DNA of 64,000 nt from an uncultured Litoreibacter sp. (GTDB taxonomy: Bacteria > Pseudomonadota > Alphaproteobacteria > Rhodobacterales > Rhodobacteraceae): the NCBI GenBank assembly GCA_947494435.1, contig CANLUY010000002.1:744001-808000 (forward strand), written 5' to 3'. The position numbers and the translations under genes were made by a program. The notes beneath the pieces were generated by a model. It worked only from the letters and a program-made list of their open reading frames with translations. It ran no database searches and was not told the origin of the DNA. Positions 47,289-59,302 of the stretch are shown here, in pieces (within the stretch, counting starts at the first letter, position 1; every line of letters starts with the position of its first letter).

Positions 47289-47891
47289 ATGAGCGTCGCG
47301 ATCACATCTTTTGCGGTATTTGCCGCCAGTCAGGTGGGCACGCCCGGACCTGCGAACATGGCCTTGCTTGCGACCGGCGCGCGCTATGGGCTTCGAGCGG
47401 CTTTGCCGTTTGTTGCGGGCGTAGCCTTAGGCAAACAGCTAGTGATCTGGCCAGTAGGCTTCGGCCTGATGCAATTGGCCGAGAGTGCGCCGTGGATCTT
47501 TATCGCTCTTAAATATGTTTCTGCGGCATACATTGTCTATCTGGCATGGCGCGTCGCAAACATGCGCTTGAAGACAGATATTGAGGCAAAGGCACCCGGC
47601 TTTGTCGCCGGGCTAGTCGTCCACCCCCTCAACCCGAAAGCATGGGCAATGATCACCGCGGGTTTCACTGCGTTTACGGCGCCAGAGACACCCGTGTTCG
47701 AGGCAACCTTAACAATTGCTGCTATTTTGCTCGCCGTCCAAGCCGTTCTGCACCCGATGTGGACATATGGCGGGGAGCGTATTGCGCGGATCGTCGCGGG
47801 CACAGCAATGGAAAAGTATTTGATGTGGACGTTGGCAGCGCTGACCGTCGCCTCTGTTCTCTTCGTGTTGTTTGGAGGAGCAACAAAATGA
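47289..47891 (+). CDS. LysE family amino-acid exporter
   Basis: A 200-residue membrane protein with about six helices and the LysE/RhtB signature SQVGTPGPANMALLATGARYGLRAALPFVAGV. The motif LVVHPLNPKAWAMI also fits (the P-N-P-K-A element). The family exports amino acids, homoserine or similar compounds; the substrate is unknown. Its TGA overlaps the ATG of the acetyltransferase gene (ATGA), so the pair is co-translated. Confidence 0.88.
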   Translation: MSVAITSFAVFAASQVGTPGPANMALLATGARYGLRAALPFVAGVALGKQLVIWPVGFGLMQLAESAPWIFIALKYVSAAYIVYLAWRVANMRLKTDIEAKAPGFVAGLVVHPLNPKAWAMITAGFTAFTAPETPVFEATLTIAAILLAVQAVLHPMWTYGGERIARIVAGTAMEKYLMWTLAALTVASVLFVLFGGATK

Positions 47892-48424
47892 GTAAAACTG
47901 AGATATTCACTCAGCCCGTCATCCAAACTGACCGTTTCGTCCTGCGCCCAATCGCACGTTCGGATGCCGGGCAGATCAAGCTGTATGGTGGTGATAAACG
48001 TGTGGCAGAAGCCACGAGTACAATTCCACATCCTCTGCCTGACGGTGTGACAGAGACCTTCATTGAAAGGGCGCTCGCGCCTGACCGGACAGAGGATGTT
48101 TGGGTTATTGATCCGTCTGATGATGGTTCTGAAGTGCTTGGTGCTATCGGTCTGCGCCGCCTAGACCGTAATCAATCTGAGATCGGATACTGGGTGGCAC
48201 CAGCCGCATGGAATAACGGGTTCGCCTCAGCGGCCGTGGCCGCGATGGTGGAGGCCAATCCACAAGCCTGCCGAACAATCTTCGGGTCGGTTTTTCAGGA
48301 CAATCCCGCATCGGCCCGCGTTTTGACCAATTGTGGCTTTGACTACATTGGAGAGGCTGAAAGCTTTTCCGTCGCGCGCGGCGTCACTGTCCCCACATGG
48401 ACCTACATTAAGAAACTCGATTGA
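47888..48424 (+). CDS. GNAT family N-acetyltransferase
   Basis: A 178-residue GNAT protein starting at ATG 47888, four bases inside the LysE end; longer readings into lysE lack a ribosome site. The acetyl-CoA fold is RFVLRPIARSDAGQIKLYGGD with IGYWVAPAAWNNGFASAAVAAMVEA and a C-terminal FQDNPASARVLTNCGF. It resembles ribosomal-protein or small-molecule acetyltransferases of the RimJ/RimL kind. Target not known. Confidence 0.88.
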   Translation: MSKTEIFTQPVIQTDRFVLRPIARSDAGQIKLYGGDKRVAEATSTIPHPLPDGVTETFIERALAPDRTEDVWVIDPSDDGSEVLGAIGLRRLDRNQSEIGYWVAPAAWNNGFASAAVAAMVEANPQACRTIFGSVFQDNPASARVLTNCGFDYIGEAESFSVARGVTVPTWTYIKKLD

Positions 48425-48447
48425 GCAGCAAAGACACTTTGCGCTAA

Positions 48448-50588
<2,141 letters not shown>

Positions 50589-50626
50589 CAAAACAACTTC
50601 CAAGACAAAGACCGAGGCTTATCCGG

Positions 50627-51892
50627 ATGAAAGATATGGACAATATTCCCGCTCTTATGGCCGAGATTGGTCAACGTGCAAAAGCCGCGTCAGTCAAACT
50701 CGCGACTGCGTCGGCTGAACGCAAACACGCCGCATTGATAGGTGCCGCAGACGCCGTTTGGGCATCACGTGCCGAGATTATCGCAGCAAACCAAAAGGAC
50801 CTTTCTTATGGTCGTGAAAAAGGTCTCAGCGCCGCGATGATGGACCGTTTGATGCTTGATGAAGATCGTATCCAAAGCATCGTGGACGGCCTGTGCGCCG
50901 TGGCAGAACAGACCGATCCTGTCGGCGCCGTGATGTCCGAATGGGGCCGCCCGTCCGGATTACATATCAAACGGATCAGAACGCCTTTGGGGGTCATCGG
51001 TGTGATCTATGAAAGCCGTCCAAATGTCACAGCTGACGCGGGCGCACTTTGTCTGAAGTCCGGTAATGCGGTAATCCTGCGCGGCGGCTCAGAGGGGTTC
51101 AATAGCTCCCAGATGATCCATCGCTGCCTTCAAAAAGGGCTGGAGCAAGCGAACCTGCCTGCCGATGCCGTTCAACTGGTTCCAACCCGAGACCGGCAAG
51201 CTGTCACGGAAATGTTGCACGCCACGCAGTATATTGACGTCATTGTGCCACGTGGCGGCAAAGGGCTGGTGGGTCTCGTTCAACGTGAGGCGCGCGTTCC
51301 TGTTTTCGCACATCTTGAGGGTATTGTGCATATCTATATCGACAAAGCCGCAGATCCTGAAAAGACCATGCGTGTCGTGTTGAATGCGAAGATCCGGCGT
51401 ACTGGGATTTGTGGTGCTGCTGAATGTTTGTTGATCCATGAAGATGTTGCCAACACAATAGGCCAAGACGTGATCCAAGCCTTGCTCGATAAAGGCGTCA
51501 CTGTCGATGCGGATATGAAATTGAACGCCATTGAAGGCACCCAAGCCGCAACACCAGAAAGCTGGGGGCACGAGTATTTGGACATGTCAATCGCCGCTAA
51601 AACTGTCGCCGACTTGGATGACGCGATGGCGCATATTCGCACCTACGGGTCTAACCATACGGATTGCATTATGACCGAAGATCAAGCTGCAGCGGACCGG
51701 TTCACGGGTGAGCTAGACAGTGCAATTCTGATGCACAATGCGTCTACGCAATTCGCTGATGGTGGGGAGTTCGGCATGGGGGCGGAAATTGGCATTGCGA
51801 CTGGAAAGATGCACGCGCGCGGACCGGTCGGCGCTGAGCAACTGACCAGCTTCAAATATGTTGTGACCGGTGATGGAACGATCCGCACATGA
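50627..51892 (+). CDS. proA: Glutamate-5-semialdehyde dehydrogenase
   Basis: ProA reduces glutamyl phosphate to the semialdehyde with NADPH. The catalytic cysteine is in [18 protein letters not shown]. Other landmarks are [28 protein letters not shown] and [28 protein letters not shown] 50627 or ATG 50636 may be the start (MKDMDN or MDN). The proline pathway is completed elsewhere by ProC. It overlaps the downstream PLP enzyme gene by four bases. Confidence 0.96.
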   Translation: MKDMDNIPALMAEIGQRAKAASVKLATASAERKHAALIGAADAVWASRAEIIAANQKDLSYGREKGLSAAMMDRLMLDEDRIQSIVDGLCAVAEQTDPVGAVMSEWGRPSGLHIKRIRTPLGVIGVIYESRPNVTADAGALCLKSGNAVILRGGSEGFNSSQMIHRCLQKGLEQANLPADAVQLVPTRDRQAVTEMLHATQYIDVIVPRGGKGLVGLVQREARVPVFAHLEGIVHIYIDKAADPEKTMRVVLNAKIRRTGICGAAECLLIHEDVANTIGQDVIQALLDKGVTVDADMKLNAIEGTQAATPESWGHEYLDMSIAAKTVADLDDAMAHIRTYGSNHTDCIMTEDQAAADRFTGELDSAILMHNASTQFADGGEFGMGAEIGIATGKMHARGPVGAEQLTSFKYVVTGDGTIRT

Positions 51893-53067
51893 CAAAAGAT
51901 GTTCCCGATAATCTCGTCCGGCGGACGGCCTTCCCAGAGTCTGTCAGTCGCGCAGTGGCGACGCCCCTGCAGCCCTCTGTTGTCTATGCTTCGCCGGACC
52001 CAGATACGCTTGATGCGCAGTATGAAGGATCAGAGTTCGGGTACACTTATTCGCGTGAAGGGCATCCCAACGCTTCCGTCCTTGCGGCGAAGATCGACGC
52101 CCTCGAAGGGTGTGAAGGGGGCTTTATTACCTCTACTGGAATGTCCGCGGTAACAGCCACCCTTCTAGGGCTATTGCAGCAGGGGGATCATGTAATCGGC
52201 GGCAATCAGCTTTATGGTCGATCCTTGCGGATGATGACATCTGAATTGCCGCGCTTTGGCATTTCGCACACTCTGGCTGATCCAACCGACGCGGCGGCCA
52301 TTGAAAAAGCGATCACCGCGCAGACTAAAATGATCTTGGTAGAGGTGGTTTCTAATCCGACGCTGCGTGTTGCGGATATGAACGGTATTGCGCAAGTCGC
52401 GAAAGCGCATGGGTTGATCCTTGTTGTCGACAATACATTCACCACGCCGCGCGGTTATCAGCCGTTTGCGCATGGGGCGGATGTTGTGATCCATTCGATC
52501 ACCAAGCTTTTGGCCGGTCATTCGGATGCAATGTTGGGCTACGTCGCCGCGCGTGACCCTGCCCATAGGGCTGCGATTGAGGGAACGATCATTACGCTTG
52601 GCCTGTCCGGTAGCCCTTATGATTGCTGGATGGCAGAGCGTGGATTGATGTCTTTTCATCTGCGTTATGATCGCGCCGAAGAAAACGCGGCGGCATTGGC
52701 CGACCATATTGCAGGTCTCAAAGGCGTCAAACGGGTTCTCTATCCTGGTCGGCCGGATCATCCTGATCACAACAGGGCAGGGGCGCTTCTTGGACCTCGG
52801 TTCGGGAATATGGTTAGTTTTGAGGTTGAAGGCACACGCGCTGCTGCGAACGCGCTCACCCGTGCCATGCCGAATATGGCTTTTGCCCCCACGCTCGGCG
52901 ACATCGGAACGACTGTCAGTCACGCGGCCTCCTCGTCGCATCGTGGTCTGACACCGCAAGCCCGCGCGGCACTGGGGATGAGTGAGGGGTTCTTCCGTGT
53001 CTCCGTTGGGGTCGAGGACATCGAATTGCTGAAAACAGAATTTTCGAAAGGGTTTGAGGCTTTGTGA
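51889..53067 (+). CDS. PLP-dependent transsulfuration-type enzyme (Cys/Met metabolism family)
   Basis: A 392-residue fold type I enzyme of the cystathionine gamma-synthase / beta-lyase / gamma-lyase / O-acylhomoserine sulfhydrylase group. The PLP lysine is K206 in [43 protein letters not shown] and [25 protein letters not shown] are family landmarks, and [17 protein letters not shown] lies near the C-terminus in place of the more usual 'THPASMTH' region. The exact reaction is not predictable from this. It follows proA in an overlapping operon and is itself overlapped by phoR. Confidence 0.82.
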   Translation: MTKDVPDNLVRRTAFPESVSRAVATPLQPSVVYASPDPDTLDAQYEGSEFGYTYSREGHPNASVLAAKIDALEGCEGGFITSTGMSAVTATLLGLLQQGDHVIGGNQLYGRSLRMMTSELPRFGISHTLADPTDAAAIEKAITAQTKMILVEVVSNPTLRVADMNGIAQVAKAHGLILVVDNTFTTPRGYQPFAHGADVVIHSITKLLAGHSDAMLGYVAARDPAHRAAIEGTIITLGLSGSPYDCWMAERGLMSFHLRYDRAEENAAALADHIAGLKGVKRVLYPGRPDHPDHNRAGALLGPRFGNMVSFEVEGTRAAANALTRAMPNMAFAPTLGDIGTTVSHAASSSHRGLTPQARAALGMSEGFFRVSVGVEDIELLKTEFSKGFEAL

Positions 53068-54119
53068 GTGTGTTTGACACAAAACAAATTCTTGCCGGTC
53101 TGCCGGTCCCCGTCATGGTTGTTGATACGGATTATCGTATCGCGCTGACCAACCCTCCACTGCTTGAGTTGTTCGGATATGACCCCTACGGCATGAATGC
53201 AGTGACTCTACTAAGGCAAGCTCCGGTTCTCGCGGCTATTGATCAGTCTATTGTGGACGCAGTCGCCAGCGACGCGCGGTTTATATTCAACGGGGTATCA
53301 GGCGAGATCACTTATCATTTCTGCGCATATCCGCTGACCGAAAACGGCAAAGTCACAGGGGCGGTTCTGAGCTTTGAGGATAAGTCCCAAGCGGAAGCCT
53401 CAGATATCATCCGACGAGATTTTGTGGCCAATATCAGCCATGAGCTTCGCACGCCTTTGACAGGGTTGACGGGCTTTATCGAAACACTGCGTACCACAGC
53501 GCGCGATGATCCAGACGCACGCGAGCGCTTTCTTGGCATCATGGAAGCAGAAGCACACCGGATGTCGCGGATGGTGACAGATCTTTTGTCTTTAAGCCGT
53601 GTGCAAACGGATGAACGGGTGAGACCGCGGAACAAAACCGATGTCTGTGCTGTTTTGCGATCCGTCATCGCGACTTTGGAAGGAAAACTCAAAGACGCCT
53701 CGGTGACCGTCGTCACCAACGGCATAGACAAAACAGCGGTAATTCTGGGAGACAGGGATCAATTGATTCAGCTGTTTTTGAATTTGATTGAAAACGCAAT
53801 CAAGTATGGCGGGTCAGCTAAGTCTATACATGTCAGCATGTCCGCCGTTGAATATGATCGAGCATTGCGAACCTCTGCCTTTCGAATTGATGTGCAAGAT
53901 GAGGGTGAGGGAATCGATCCGTTACACTTGCCCCGTCTGACCGAAAGATTTTACCGCGTAGATGACCATCGCAGCCGCGAAATGGGCGGCACGGGACTAG
54001 GATTGGCGATCGTGAAACACATTATTAACCGCCATCGAGGGCGGCTTAAAATATCATCAAATCAGGATGTTGGAAGCTGCTTCTCAGTCATATTGCCGAC
54101 AATTCAGTCGGAAAAATAA
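53064..54119 (+). CDS. phoR: PhoR-type sensor histidine kinase, no membrane helices
   Basis: A 351-residue kinase for PhoB. It has an N-terminal PAS domain (ILAGLPVPVMVVDTDYRIALTN), a HisKA domain with His126 in VANISHELRTPLTG, and an ATPase domain (LFLNLIENAIKYGG, DEGEGIDPLHLPRL, MGGTGLGLAIVKHI). No transmembrane segment is seen, unlike enteric PhoR, so it is probably cytoplasmic and senses phosphate status through PstSCAB-PhoU. GTG 53064 overlaps the upstream TGA. It lies upstream of, but outside, the Pho-boxed operon. Confidence 0.9.
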   Translation: MSVFDTKQILAGLPVPVMVVDTDYRIALTNPPLLELFGYDPYGMNAVTLLRQAPVLAAIDQSIVDAVASDARFIFNGVSGEITYHFCAYPLTENGKVTGAVLSFEDKSQAEASDIIRRDFVANISHELRTPLTGLTGFIETLRTTARDDPDARERFLGIMEAEAHRMSRMVTDLLSLSRVQTDERVRPRNKTDVCAVLRSVIATLEGKLKDASVTVVTNGIDKTAVILGDRDQLIQLFLNLIENAIKYGGSAKSIHVSMSAVEYDRALRTSAFRIDVQDEGEGIDPLHLPRLTERFYRVDDHRSREMGGTGLGLAIVKHIINRHRGRLKISSNQDVGSCFSVILPTIQSEK

Positions 54120-54122
54120 GCA

Positions 54123-54151
54123 CTGTCATAAATCTCTTACAAATCTGTCAC
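54123..54151 (+). promoter_or_regulatory. PhoB-binding Pho box (three tandem repeats) upstream of pstS
   Basis: CTGTCAT (54123-54129), AAAT, CTCTTAC (54134-54140), AAAT, CTGTCAC (54145-54151), AAAA. These are three seven-base direct repeats with four-base A/T spacers and an 11-base period, the exact design of PhoB sites. The box starts three bases after the phoR stop and ends 84 bases before the pstS start, so PhoB-P would activate the pstSCAB-phoU-phoB operon. Confidence 0.9.
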
Positions 54152-54235
54152 AAAAGACCAACGTGGCAGGCTTAGGCCTGTCTGCATCGACACATCAAAG
54201 GGGTGTGTCGGACGCAAACTTTAGGGAGTGACATC

Positions 54236-55219
54236 ATGTCGTTCATCAAAACCGCTGCCTCCGCTGCCATTCTAATCGCCGCTGCTTCATCCGTTGCAAC
54301 TGCGCGCGACCAAATCCGGATCGTTGGCTCTTCTACTGTTTTCCCATTCTCCACTGCTGTGGCAGAGCAATTTGGCCGCTCCACAGAGTTCCAGACACCC
54401 GTCGTAGAATCGACTGGCTCAGGTGGTGGATTGAAGCTGTTCTGCTCTGGTGTCGGTACGGATCATCCGGACATCACCAATGCATCGCGTCGCATGAAAG
54501 AGAAGGAATTCAAGCTGTGTGGTGAAAACGGTGTCACAGACGTCACTGAAGCCATTATCGGGTATGACGGCATTGTTGTTGCAAACGCAAAAGGTGGCCC
54601 AGCTTTTGAACTTACACTCGACCAAATTGTGACTGCACTGGCTGCCGAAGGCCCGCTGCCAACGACTTGGGACGAAGTTGATCCATCCTTGCCTGCGATC
54701 AAAATTGAGGTGCTTGGCCCGCCACCATCATCCGGCACACGGGACGCCTTCGAAGAGCTGGTCATGGAAGAAGCCTGTGAAGCGGCAGAGATCGAGTGCG
54801 AAGGCATCTCCATCCGCGAAGATGGCGCCTACATCGAAGCTGGCGAGAACGACAACCTGATCGTCTCAAAACTTGAAGCCAACCCGAATGCTCTAGGCAT
54901 TTTCGGCTTCTCCTTCCTCGACCAGAACTCTGACGCGCTACAAGGCTCGTTGATTGACGGCGTAGAGCCTGAGTTCGAGGCAATTGCAGCAGGTGACTAT
55001 CCCGTCTCACGTTCACTTTACTTCTACATCAAGACGGCTCACGTCGGCGTTGTTCCTGGCCTTCAGGAATTCGCAAACGAGTTCATGTCTGAGGGTGCCG
55101 CTGGCGAAGAAGGGTACTTGGTCGACAAAGGCTTGATCCCACTTCCAGCTGACATGTTCGAAACAGTGTCGGGCGACGTCACATCGTTGAAGACAATGAC
55201 TGGCGAAGAGTGGAAATAA
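54236..55219 (+). CDS. pstS: Phosphate ABC transporter substrate-binding protein PstS
   Basis: A 327-residue periplasmic phosphate-binding protein. ATG 54236 follows AGGGAG and opens a signal peptide (MSFIKTAASAAILIAAASSV...ATA-RD). GSSTVFPFSTAVAEQFG and ESTGSGGGLKLFCSGVG carry the phosphate-binding serines and threonine; PPPSSGTRDAFEELV is the second phosphate loop. It delivers phosphate to PstCA and is first in the Pho-boxed operon. A stable hairpin follows before pstC. Confidence 0.95.
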   Translation: MSFIKTAASAAILIAAASSVATARDQIRIVGSSTVFPFSTAVAEQFGRSTEFQTPVVESTGSGGGLKLFCSGVGTDHPDITNASRRMKEKEFKLCGENGVTDVTEAIIGYDGIVVANAKGGPAFELTLDQIVTALAAEGPLPTTWDEVDPSLPAIKIEVLGPPPSSGTRDAFEELVMEEACEAAEIECEGISIREDGAYIEAGENDNLIVSKLEANPNALGIFGFSFLDQNSDALQGSLIDGVEPEFEAIAAGDYPVSRSLYFYIKTAHVGVVPGLQEFANEFMSEGAAGEEGYLVDKGLIPLPADMFETVSGDVTSLKTMTGEEWK

Positions 55220-55241
55220 GTATACAACGCTAAGAACAATG

Positions 55242-55270
55242 GGCGCAGGCTGATCATGTCAGTCTGTGCC
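55242..55270 (+). other. Stable hairpin between pstS and pstC
   Basis: Twelve base pairs, including two G-T pairs, join 55242-55253 and 55259-55270 around the loop TCATG, followed by TTCT. Like the hairpins after livJ and dctP it would protect or partly terminate the binding-protein message. Confidence 0.6.
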
Positions 55271-55316
55271 TTCTGCAAGACACGCGTCACTTGCGCAAAG
55301 AACTGACGGGGGACGG

Positions 55317-56693
55317 ATGTTCGGACTTTCTTTAATCGCTGTGCTCATCTGCGGAGTTGTTTTCTATTTCTCCGCACGAGGCAAGGCGCGGTCCTTGGCC
55401 GGCGAAAACTACGCCGCGCTCCACTCCCGCCCGAACTACCACGGATTTCTTGCATTTTTGGTCTCGACGCTTGTCGGGGTTGCGGTACTGGTCGTGGTCT
55501 GGGTTGCGTGGGGGAGCTTTATCGAAAGCCGTTTTGTTACACATATCACTGATGCACAACCTGACTTGAGCCCTATCGAAGTCGAGCTTGTGATCAACGA
55601 TGCCCGCGCCTTGTCAGAAGGCGGCATCGCTTCAAAAACGGACGCGCTTAGGACGCAAATCGCCTCAGAGATGCGCGGACAGACAGCGCTTCATCATTAT
55701 GGCACAATGGTCCTTGCGCTCATCGCGGCTGTCTTTGGCGGTCTGTGGTGCCTGAAAAACGGGGCTCTAGGGTGGCGCGCCCGAAATCGGTCTGAGACGA
55801 TTGTGAGGCGGCTTCTGGCGCTTATGGCGGTTATCGCGGTTGCGACGACGGCAGGGATCATCCTGTCTTTGATTTTTGAAACCTTAAACTTCTTCAACAA
55901 TATCGGGTGGCAGGTCCACAAGTTTCTCTTTGGCACGACATGGTCGCCTCTATCAGGCGTGCATGATGGCAAGCTAGACGCGGATAAGGTTGGGGCAATT
56001 CCACTCTTTGCCGGAACGCTTTTGATCACTGTGATTGCGATGCTCGTGGCCACACCGATTGGATTATTCGCGGCCATCTATCTCTCCGACTTTGCAAGCG
56101 CACGAGTACGCGCTTGGGCAAAGCCGATGCTGGAGATCTTGGCGGGGATCCCGACCGTGGTCTATGGTTTTTTTGCTGCGATTACTTTGGCCCCGTTCTT
56201 ACGAAACACGGGCGAGAGCATTGGGCTGTCTATCGCGTCTGAATCTGCTCTTGCTGCAGGTATCGTCATGGGGATCATGATTATTCCCTTCATCTCTTCA
56301 CTATCAGATGATGTCATCAACGCTGTGCCGCAATCGCTGCGTGACGGATCATATGGCCTTGGCGCAACCAAGGCAGAGACCATCCGGCAGGTTGTTCTAC
56401 CAGCCGCTTTGCCCGGCATCGTCTCAGCAGTCTTGCTTGGCATCTCTCGCGCAGTGGGTGAAACGATGATCGTCGTGATGGCGGCGGGGCAAGGCGCAAA
56501 CCTAACTGCCAACCCGCTTGAAGCCGTGACCACCGTTACAGTGCAAATCGTGATGCTGATCACCGGTGATACGGAGGCGTCTACCGCCGCCGGTCCAGCC
56601 TTCACGCTCGGTTTCACGCTGTTCTGCGTGACGCTTCTGATGAACGTCGTTGCACAACGCATCGTGCGCAAATACCGTGAATTGTACGACTAG
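55317..56693 (+). CDS. pstC: Phosphate ABC transporter permease PstC
   Basis: A 458-residue permease translated from ATG 55317 behind GGGGGA; an in-frame ATG at 55266 falls in the intergenic hairpin. The N-terminal 150 residues hold two membrane helices and a periplasmic loop not found in the 320-residue enteric protein. The permease core has KPMLEILAGIPTVVYGFFAAITLAPF and the coupling loop SLRDGSYGLGATKAETIRQVVLPAALPGIVSAVLLG, then GETMIVVMAAGQGANLTANP. It forms the channel with PstA. Confidence 0.92.
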   Translation: MFGLSLIAVLICGVVFYFSARGKARSLAGENYAALHSRPNYHGFLAFLVSTLVGVAVLVVVWVAWGSFIESRFVTHITDAQPDLSPIEVELVINDARALSEGGIASKTDALRTQIASEMRGQTALHHYGTMVLALIAAVFGGLWCLKNGALGWRARNRSETIVRRLLALMAVIAVATTAGIILSLIFETLNFFNNIGWQVHKFLFGTTWSPLSGVHDGKLDADKVGAIPLFAGTLLITVIAMLVATPIGLFAAIYLSDFASARVRAWAKPMLEILAGIPTVVYGFFAAITLAPFLRNTGESIGLSIASESALAAGIVMGIMIIPFISSLSDDVINAVPQSLRDGSYGLGATKAETIRQVVLPAALPGIVSAVLLGISRAVGETMIVVMAAGQGANLTANPLEAVTTVTVQIVMLITGDTEASTAAGPAFTLGFTLFCVTLLMNVVAQRIVRKYRELYD

Positions 56694-56704
56694 GAGCCTG
56701 AATA

Positions 56705-58483
56705 ATGGTTGATATGACAGCATTGACAGGCATGCATGCAGGCGAGGGGGCACGTAAGCGTGTCAAGAAACGCCGCGCTGCCGAAGTTCGGCTGCAGGCC
56801 TACGGTATCATTGCGATTTCGCTGGCAGGCTTGGCGTTGATCAGCCTCCTCTGGTCAGTCGTCGGTAAAGCCACAGGCGCACTGACAGAAACCTACATTG
56901 AACTGCCAGTCACCCTGTCTGCAGAAGAACTTGATCCCGACGGCACGAAAGACCCACGGATCATTCGACGTGCTGATTTTGAAGGGTTGACCAAGGACGT
57001 CCTAAAAGACGCATTCCCGCAGGTGACCGGCAGGAAAGAAAAGCGCGCCCTTTACGACCTCAAATCGTCAGGCGCTGCATTTGAACTGGCGGACATGGTT
57101 GCCGCAAACCCTTCGCTGTTGGACACGACCATTGACTACCGTTTCCTCGCCTCTGACGTGACGGACCTTTATCTCAAGGGTGATTTTGGCAAGCTTATGC
57201 AAGAAGCGCCCGAAGGTGACCTTACGCTCACACCAGATGGCAAGAGCGTTGTCGTCACGTCTTCCTCAGCCGACTTCTCTCCTGCCTTGGAGCGGGTCAA
57301 AGACGGACTGGTCGACTTAGCAGCGCTCGTCAGGCGTCAGGCCGCTTTGCAGGAGAACGGTGTTGTCGAATTCACAAGGCGTGCGGAAGCCGCAGAAGAT
57401 GACGCAACGCGCGAGAAGAACACCAAACTTGCCGAAGCGCGCGCGAAGAAGCGCGATGTTTTGTTGGCAGAGGCGGACGATCTTGAAGCGCGCTCAGCAT
57501 CCGAGGGCGGCAATGAGGAACTGAGCGACGAAAACCGATCCGTTTTCATTCAGGTTGCGGGTGGTTGGCTGAAGATGCTCGAGATCACACCAGAAGGTGG
57601 AACCGCAGAAGCCATAATCGCGCCGACATCAGCTGTAGAATCGGCAACCGATTGGAAGGTCTTTGTGACCGAGTTGCCAGAAGCGTCGCGCAAAATCTCC
57701 GACGAACAGATTATCTGGATCGAACAGCTGAAAGAAGATGGACATATTTCTACAGTATTCAACACTCGGTTCTTCACAGCCGGCGACAGTCGCGAACCTG
57801 AACTGGCTGGTATTCTTGGCGCGGCTGTAGGCTCTTTTTGGACAATGCTGGTTACGTTTTGCCTCGCATTTCCCATAGGCGTCGCAGCAGCGATCTACCT
57901 TGAAGAGTTCGCACCAAAGAACAAGTTTACCGACTTCGTTGAGGTAAATATCAACAACCTCGCAGCGGTGCCGTCTATCGTATTCGGGCTGTTGGGATTG
58001 TCATTGTTTCTCGGCGTTTTCGGCGTCCCACGCTCTGCACCAATCGCAGGTGGTTTGGTTCTGGCCCTCATGACGCTTCCGACGATTATTATCGCATCCC
58101 GCGCCGCGATCCGAGCGGTGCCACCTTCCATTCGTGATGCCGCGGTTGGGCTGGGTGCAAGTCCGCTGCAGGCCTCTTTCCACCATGTTTTGCCTCTTGC
58201 TATGCCCGGCATTTTGACAGGTACAATCATTGGGATGGCGCAGGCATTGGGCGAAACTGCCCCGCTTATTATGATCGGCATGGTCGCTTTTATCGTCGAT
58301 ATCCCCTCAGGCATTACAGACAGCGCATCGGTCTTGCCCGTGCAGGTCTTTCGCTGGTCCGATTTTCCGGAGCGGGCGTTTGAGGCACGAACGGCGGCGG
58401 CAATCTGCGTGCTATTGCTCTTCTTGGTGATCATGAATGCAATCGCGGTCTTTCTGCGCAAACGCTTCGAGCGGCGCTGGTAA
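56705..58483 (+). CDS. pstA: Phosphate ABC transporter permease PstA with enlarged N-terminal domain (DUF3333)
   Basis: A 592-residue permease, roughly twice the enteric length. One helix at residues 33-53 is followed by a long periplasmic region (about 55-365) of the DUF3333 type. Within it, residues 195-280 form a charged, Ala/Glu/Arg-rich segment (AEAAEDDATREKNTKLAEAR) with strong coiled-coil character. The permease core begins near residue 370 (GSFWTMLVTFCLAFPIGVAAAIYLEEFAP) and has NLAAVPSIVFGLLGL and SIRDAAVGLGASPLQASFHHVLPLAMPGILTG. It pairs with PstC. The insert could contact PstS or PhoR partners; unproven. Confidence 0.9.
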   Translation: MVDMTALTGMHAGEGARKRVKKRRAAEVRLQAYGIIAISLAGLALISLLWSVVGKATGALTETYIELPVTLSAEELDPDGTKDPRIIRRADFEGLTKDVLKDAFPQVTGRKEKRALYDLKSSGAAFELADMVAANPSLLDTTIDYRFLASDVTDLYLKGDFGKLMQEAPEGDLTLTPDGKSVVVTSSSADFSPALERVKDGLVDLAALVRRQAALQENGVVEFTRRAEAAEDDATREKNTKLAEARAKKRDVLLAEADDLEARSASEGGNEELSDENRSVFIQVAGGWLKMLEITPEGGTAEAIIAPTSAVESATDWKVFVTELPEASRKISDEQIIWIEQLKEDGHISTVFNTRFFTAGDSREPELAGILGAAVGSFWTMLVTFCLAFPIGVAAAIYLEEFAPKNKFTDFVEVNINNLAAVPSIVFGLLGLSLFLGVFGVPRSAPIAGGLVLALMTLPTIIIASRAAIRAVPPSIRDAAVGLGASPLQASFHHVLPLAMPGILTGTIIGMAQALGETAPLIMIGMVAFIVDIPSGITDSASVLPVQVFRWSDFPERAFEARTAAAICVLLLFLVIMNAIAVFLRKRFERRW

Positions 58484-58493
58484 GGAATAAATA

Positions 58494-59291
58494 ATGTTAG
58501 ACAATCTGAAAACGGAGCGTGTCATGGCTGAAGAAGATATCAAGATTTCGGCCAAAGGCGTCGATGTATTCTACGCCGATACGCATGCGATCAAAGACGT
58601 TGACGTGGACATCCAGAATAGAGCCGTAACTGCCTTTATCGGTCCGTCCGGTTGCGGCAAGTCGACCTTTTTGCGGTGTTTGAACCGCATGAACGATACA
58701 ATCGATATTTGTCGGATCACTGGTGATATCCACCTTGATGGCAATGATATCTACGCAAAGGACGTCGACCCCGTTCAATTGCGTGCTCGGGTCGGAATGG
58801 TGTTTCAAAAACCAAACCCATTCCCTAAGTCAATTTATGACAACGTCGCTTATGGCCCCAAGATTCATGGGCTTGCGAAGAACAAAGTGGAACTCGATGA
58901 AATCGTTGAAAAATCTCTGCGTCGCGCAGCTATCTGGGATGAAGTAAAAGATCGCCTTGAAGCGCCCGGGACCGGATTGTCTGGCGGACAGCAACAACGC
59001 TTGTGCATCGGCCGTGCCATTGCCACGGCGCCAGAAGTCCTGTTGATGGACGAACCATGCTCTGCGCTGGACCCGATTGCCACTGCGCAGGTCGAAGAAC
59101 TGATCGACGAGTTGCGCCAAACTTTCACCGTGGTGATCGTCACGCACTCCATGCAGCAAGCCGCGCGGGTAAGCCAGAAAACAGCATTCTTTCACCTCGG
59201 TAATCTCGTTGAATATGGCGACACTGATAAGATTTTCACCAATCCAGTAGATCCACGCACCGAAAGTTACATCACCGGCCGGATCGGATAA
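58494..59291 (+). CDS. pstB: Phosphate ABC transporter ATPase PstB
   Basis: A 265-residue ATPase with Walker [20 protein letters not shown], signature [15 protein letters not shown] and Walker [17 protein letters not shown]. Two starts are plausible: ATG 58494 behind AAGGAA, and ATG 58524 ([12 protein letters not shown]) behind GGAG; both have good spacing. It powers phosphate import and is part of the signalling complex with PhoU. Confidence 0.95.
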   Translation: MLDNLKTERVMAEEDIKISAKGVDVFYADTHAIKDVDVDIQNRAVTAFIGPSGCGKSTFLRCLNRMNDTIDICRITGDIHLDGNDIYAKDVDPVQLRARVGMVFQKPNPFPKSIYDNVAYGPKIHGLAKNKVELDEIVEKSLRRAAIWDEVKDRLEAPGTGLSGGQQQRLCIGRAIATAPEVLLMDEPCSALDPIATAQVEELIDELRQTFTVVIVTHSMQQAARVSQKTAFFHLGNLVEYGDTDKIFTNPVDPRTESYITGRIG

Positions 59292-59302
59292 GGACTTTTT
59301 CA

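Noticed and set aside
52171-53082. Minus-strand open frame of 303 codons
   Set aside because: Lies wholly opposite the PLP enzyme gene, has no recognisable domain and is rich in Arg, His and Cys, as expected for an antisense shadow frame.
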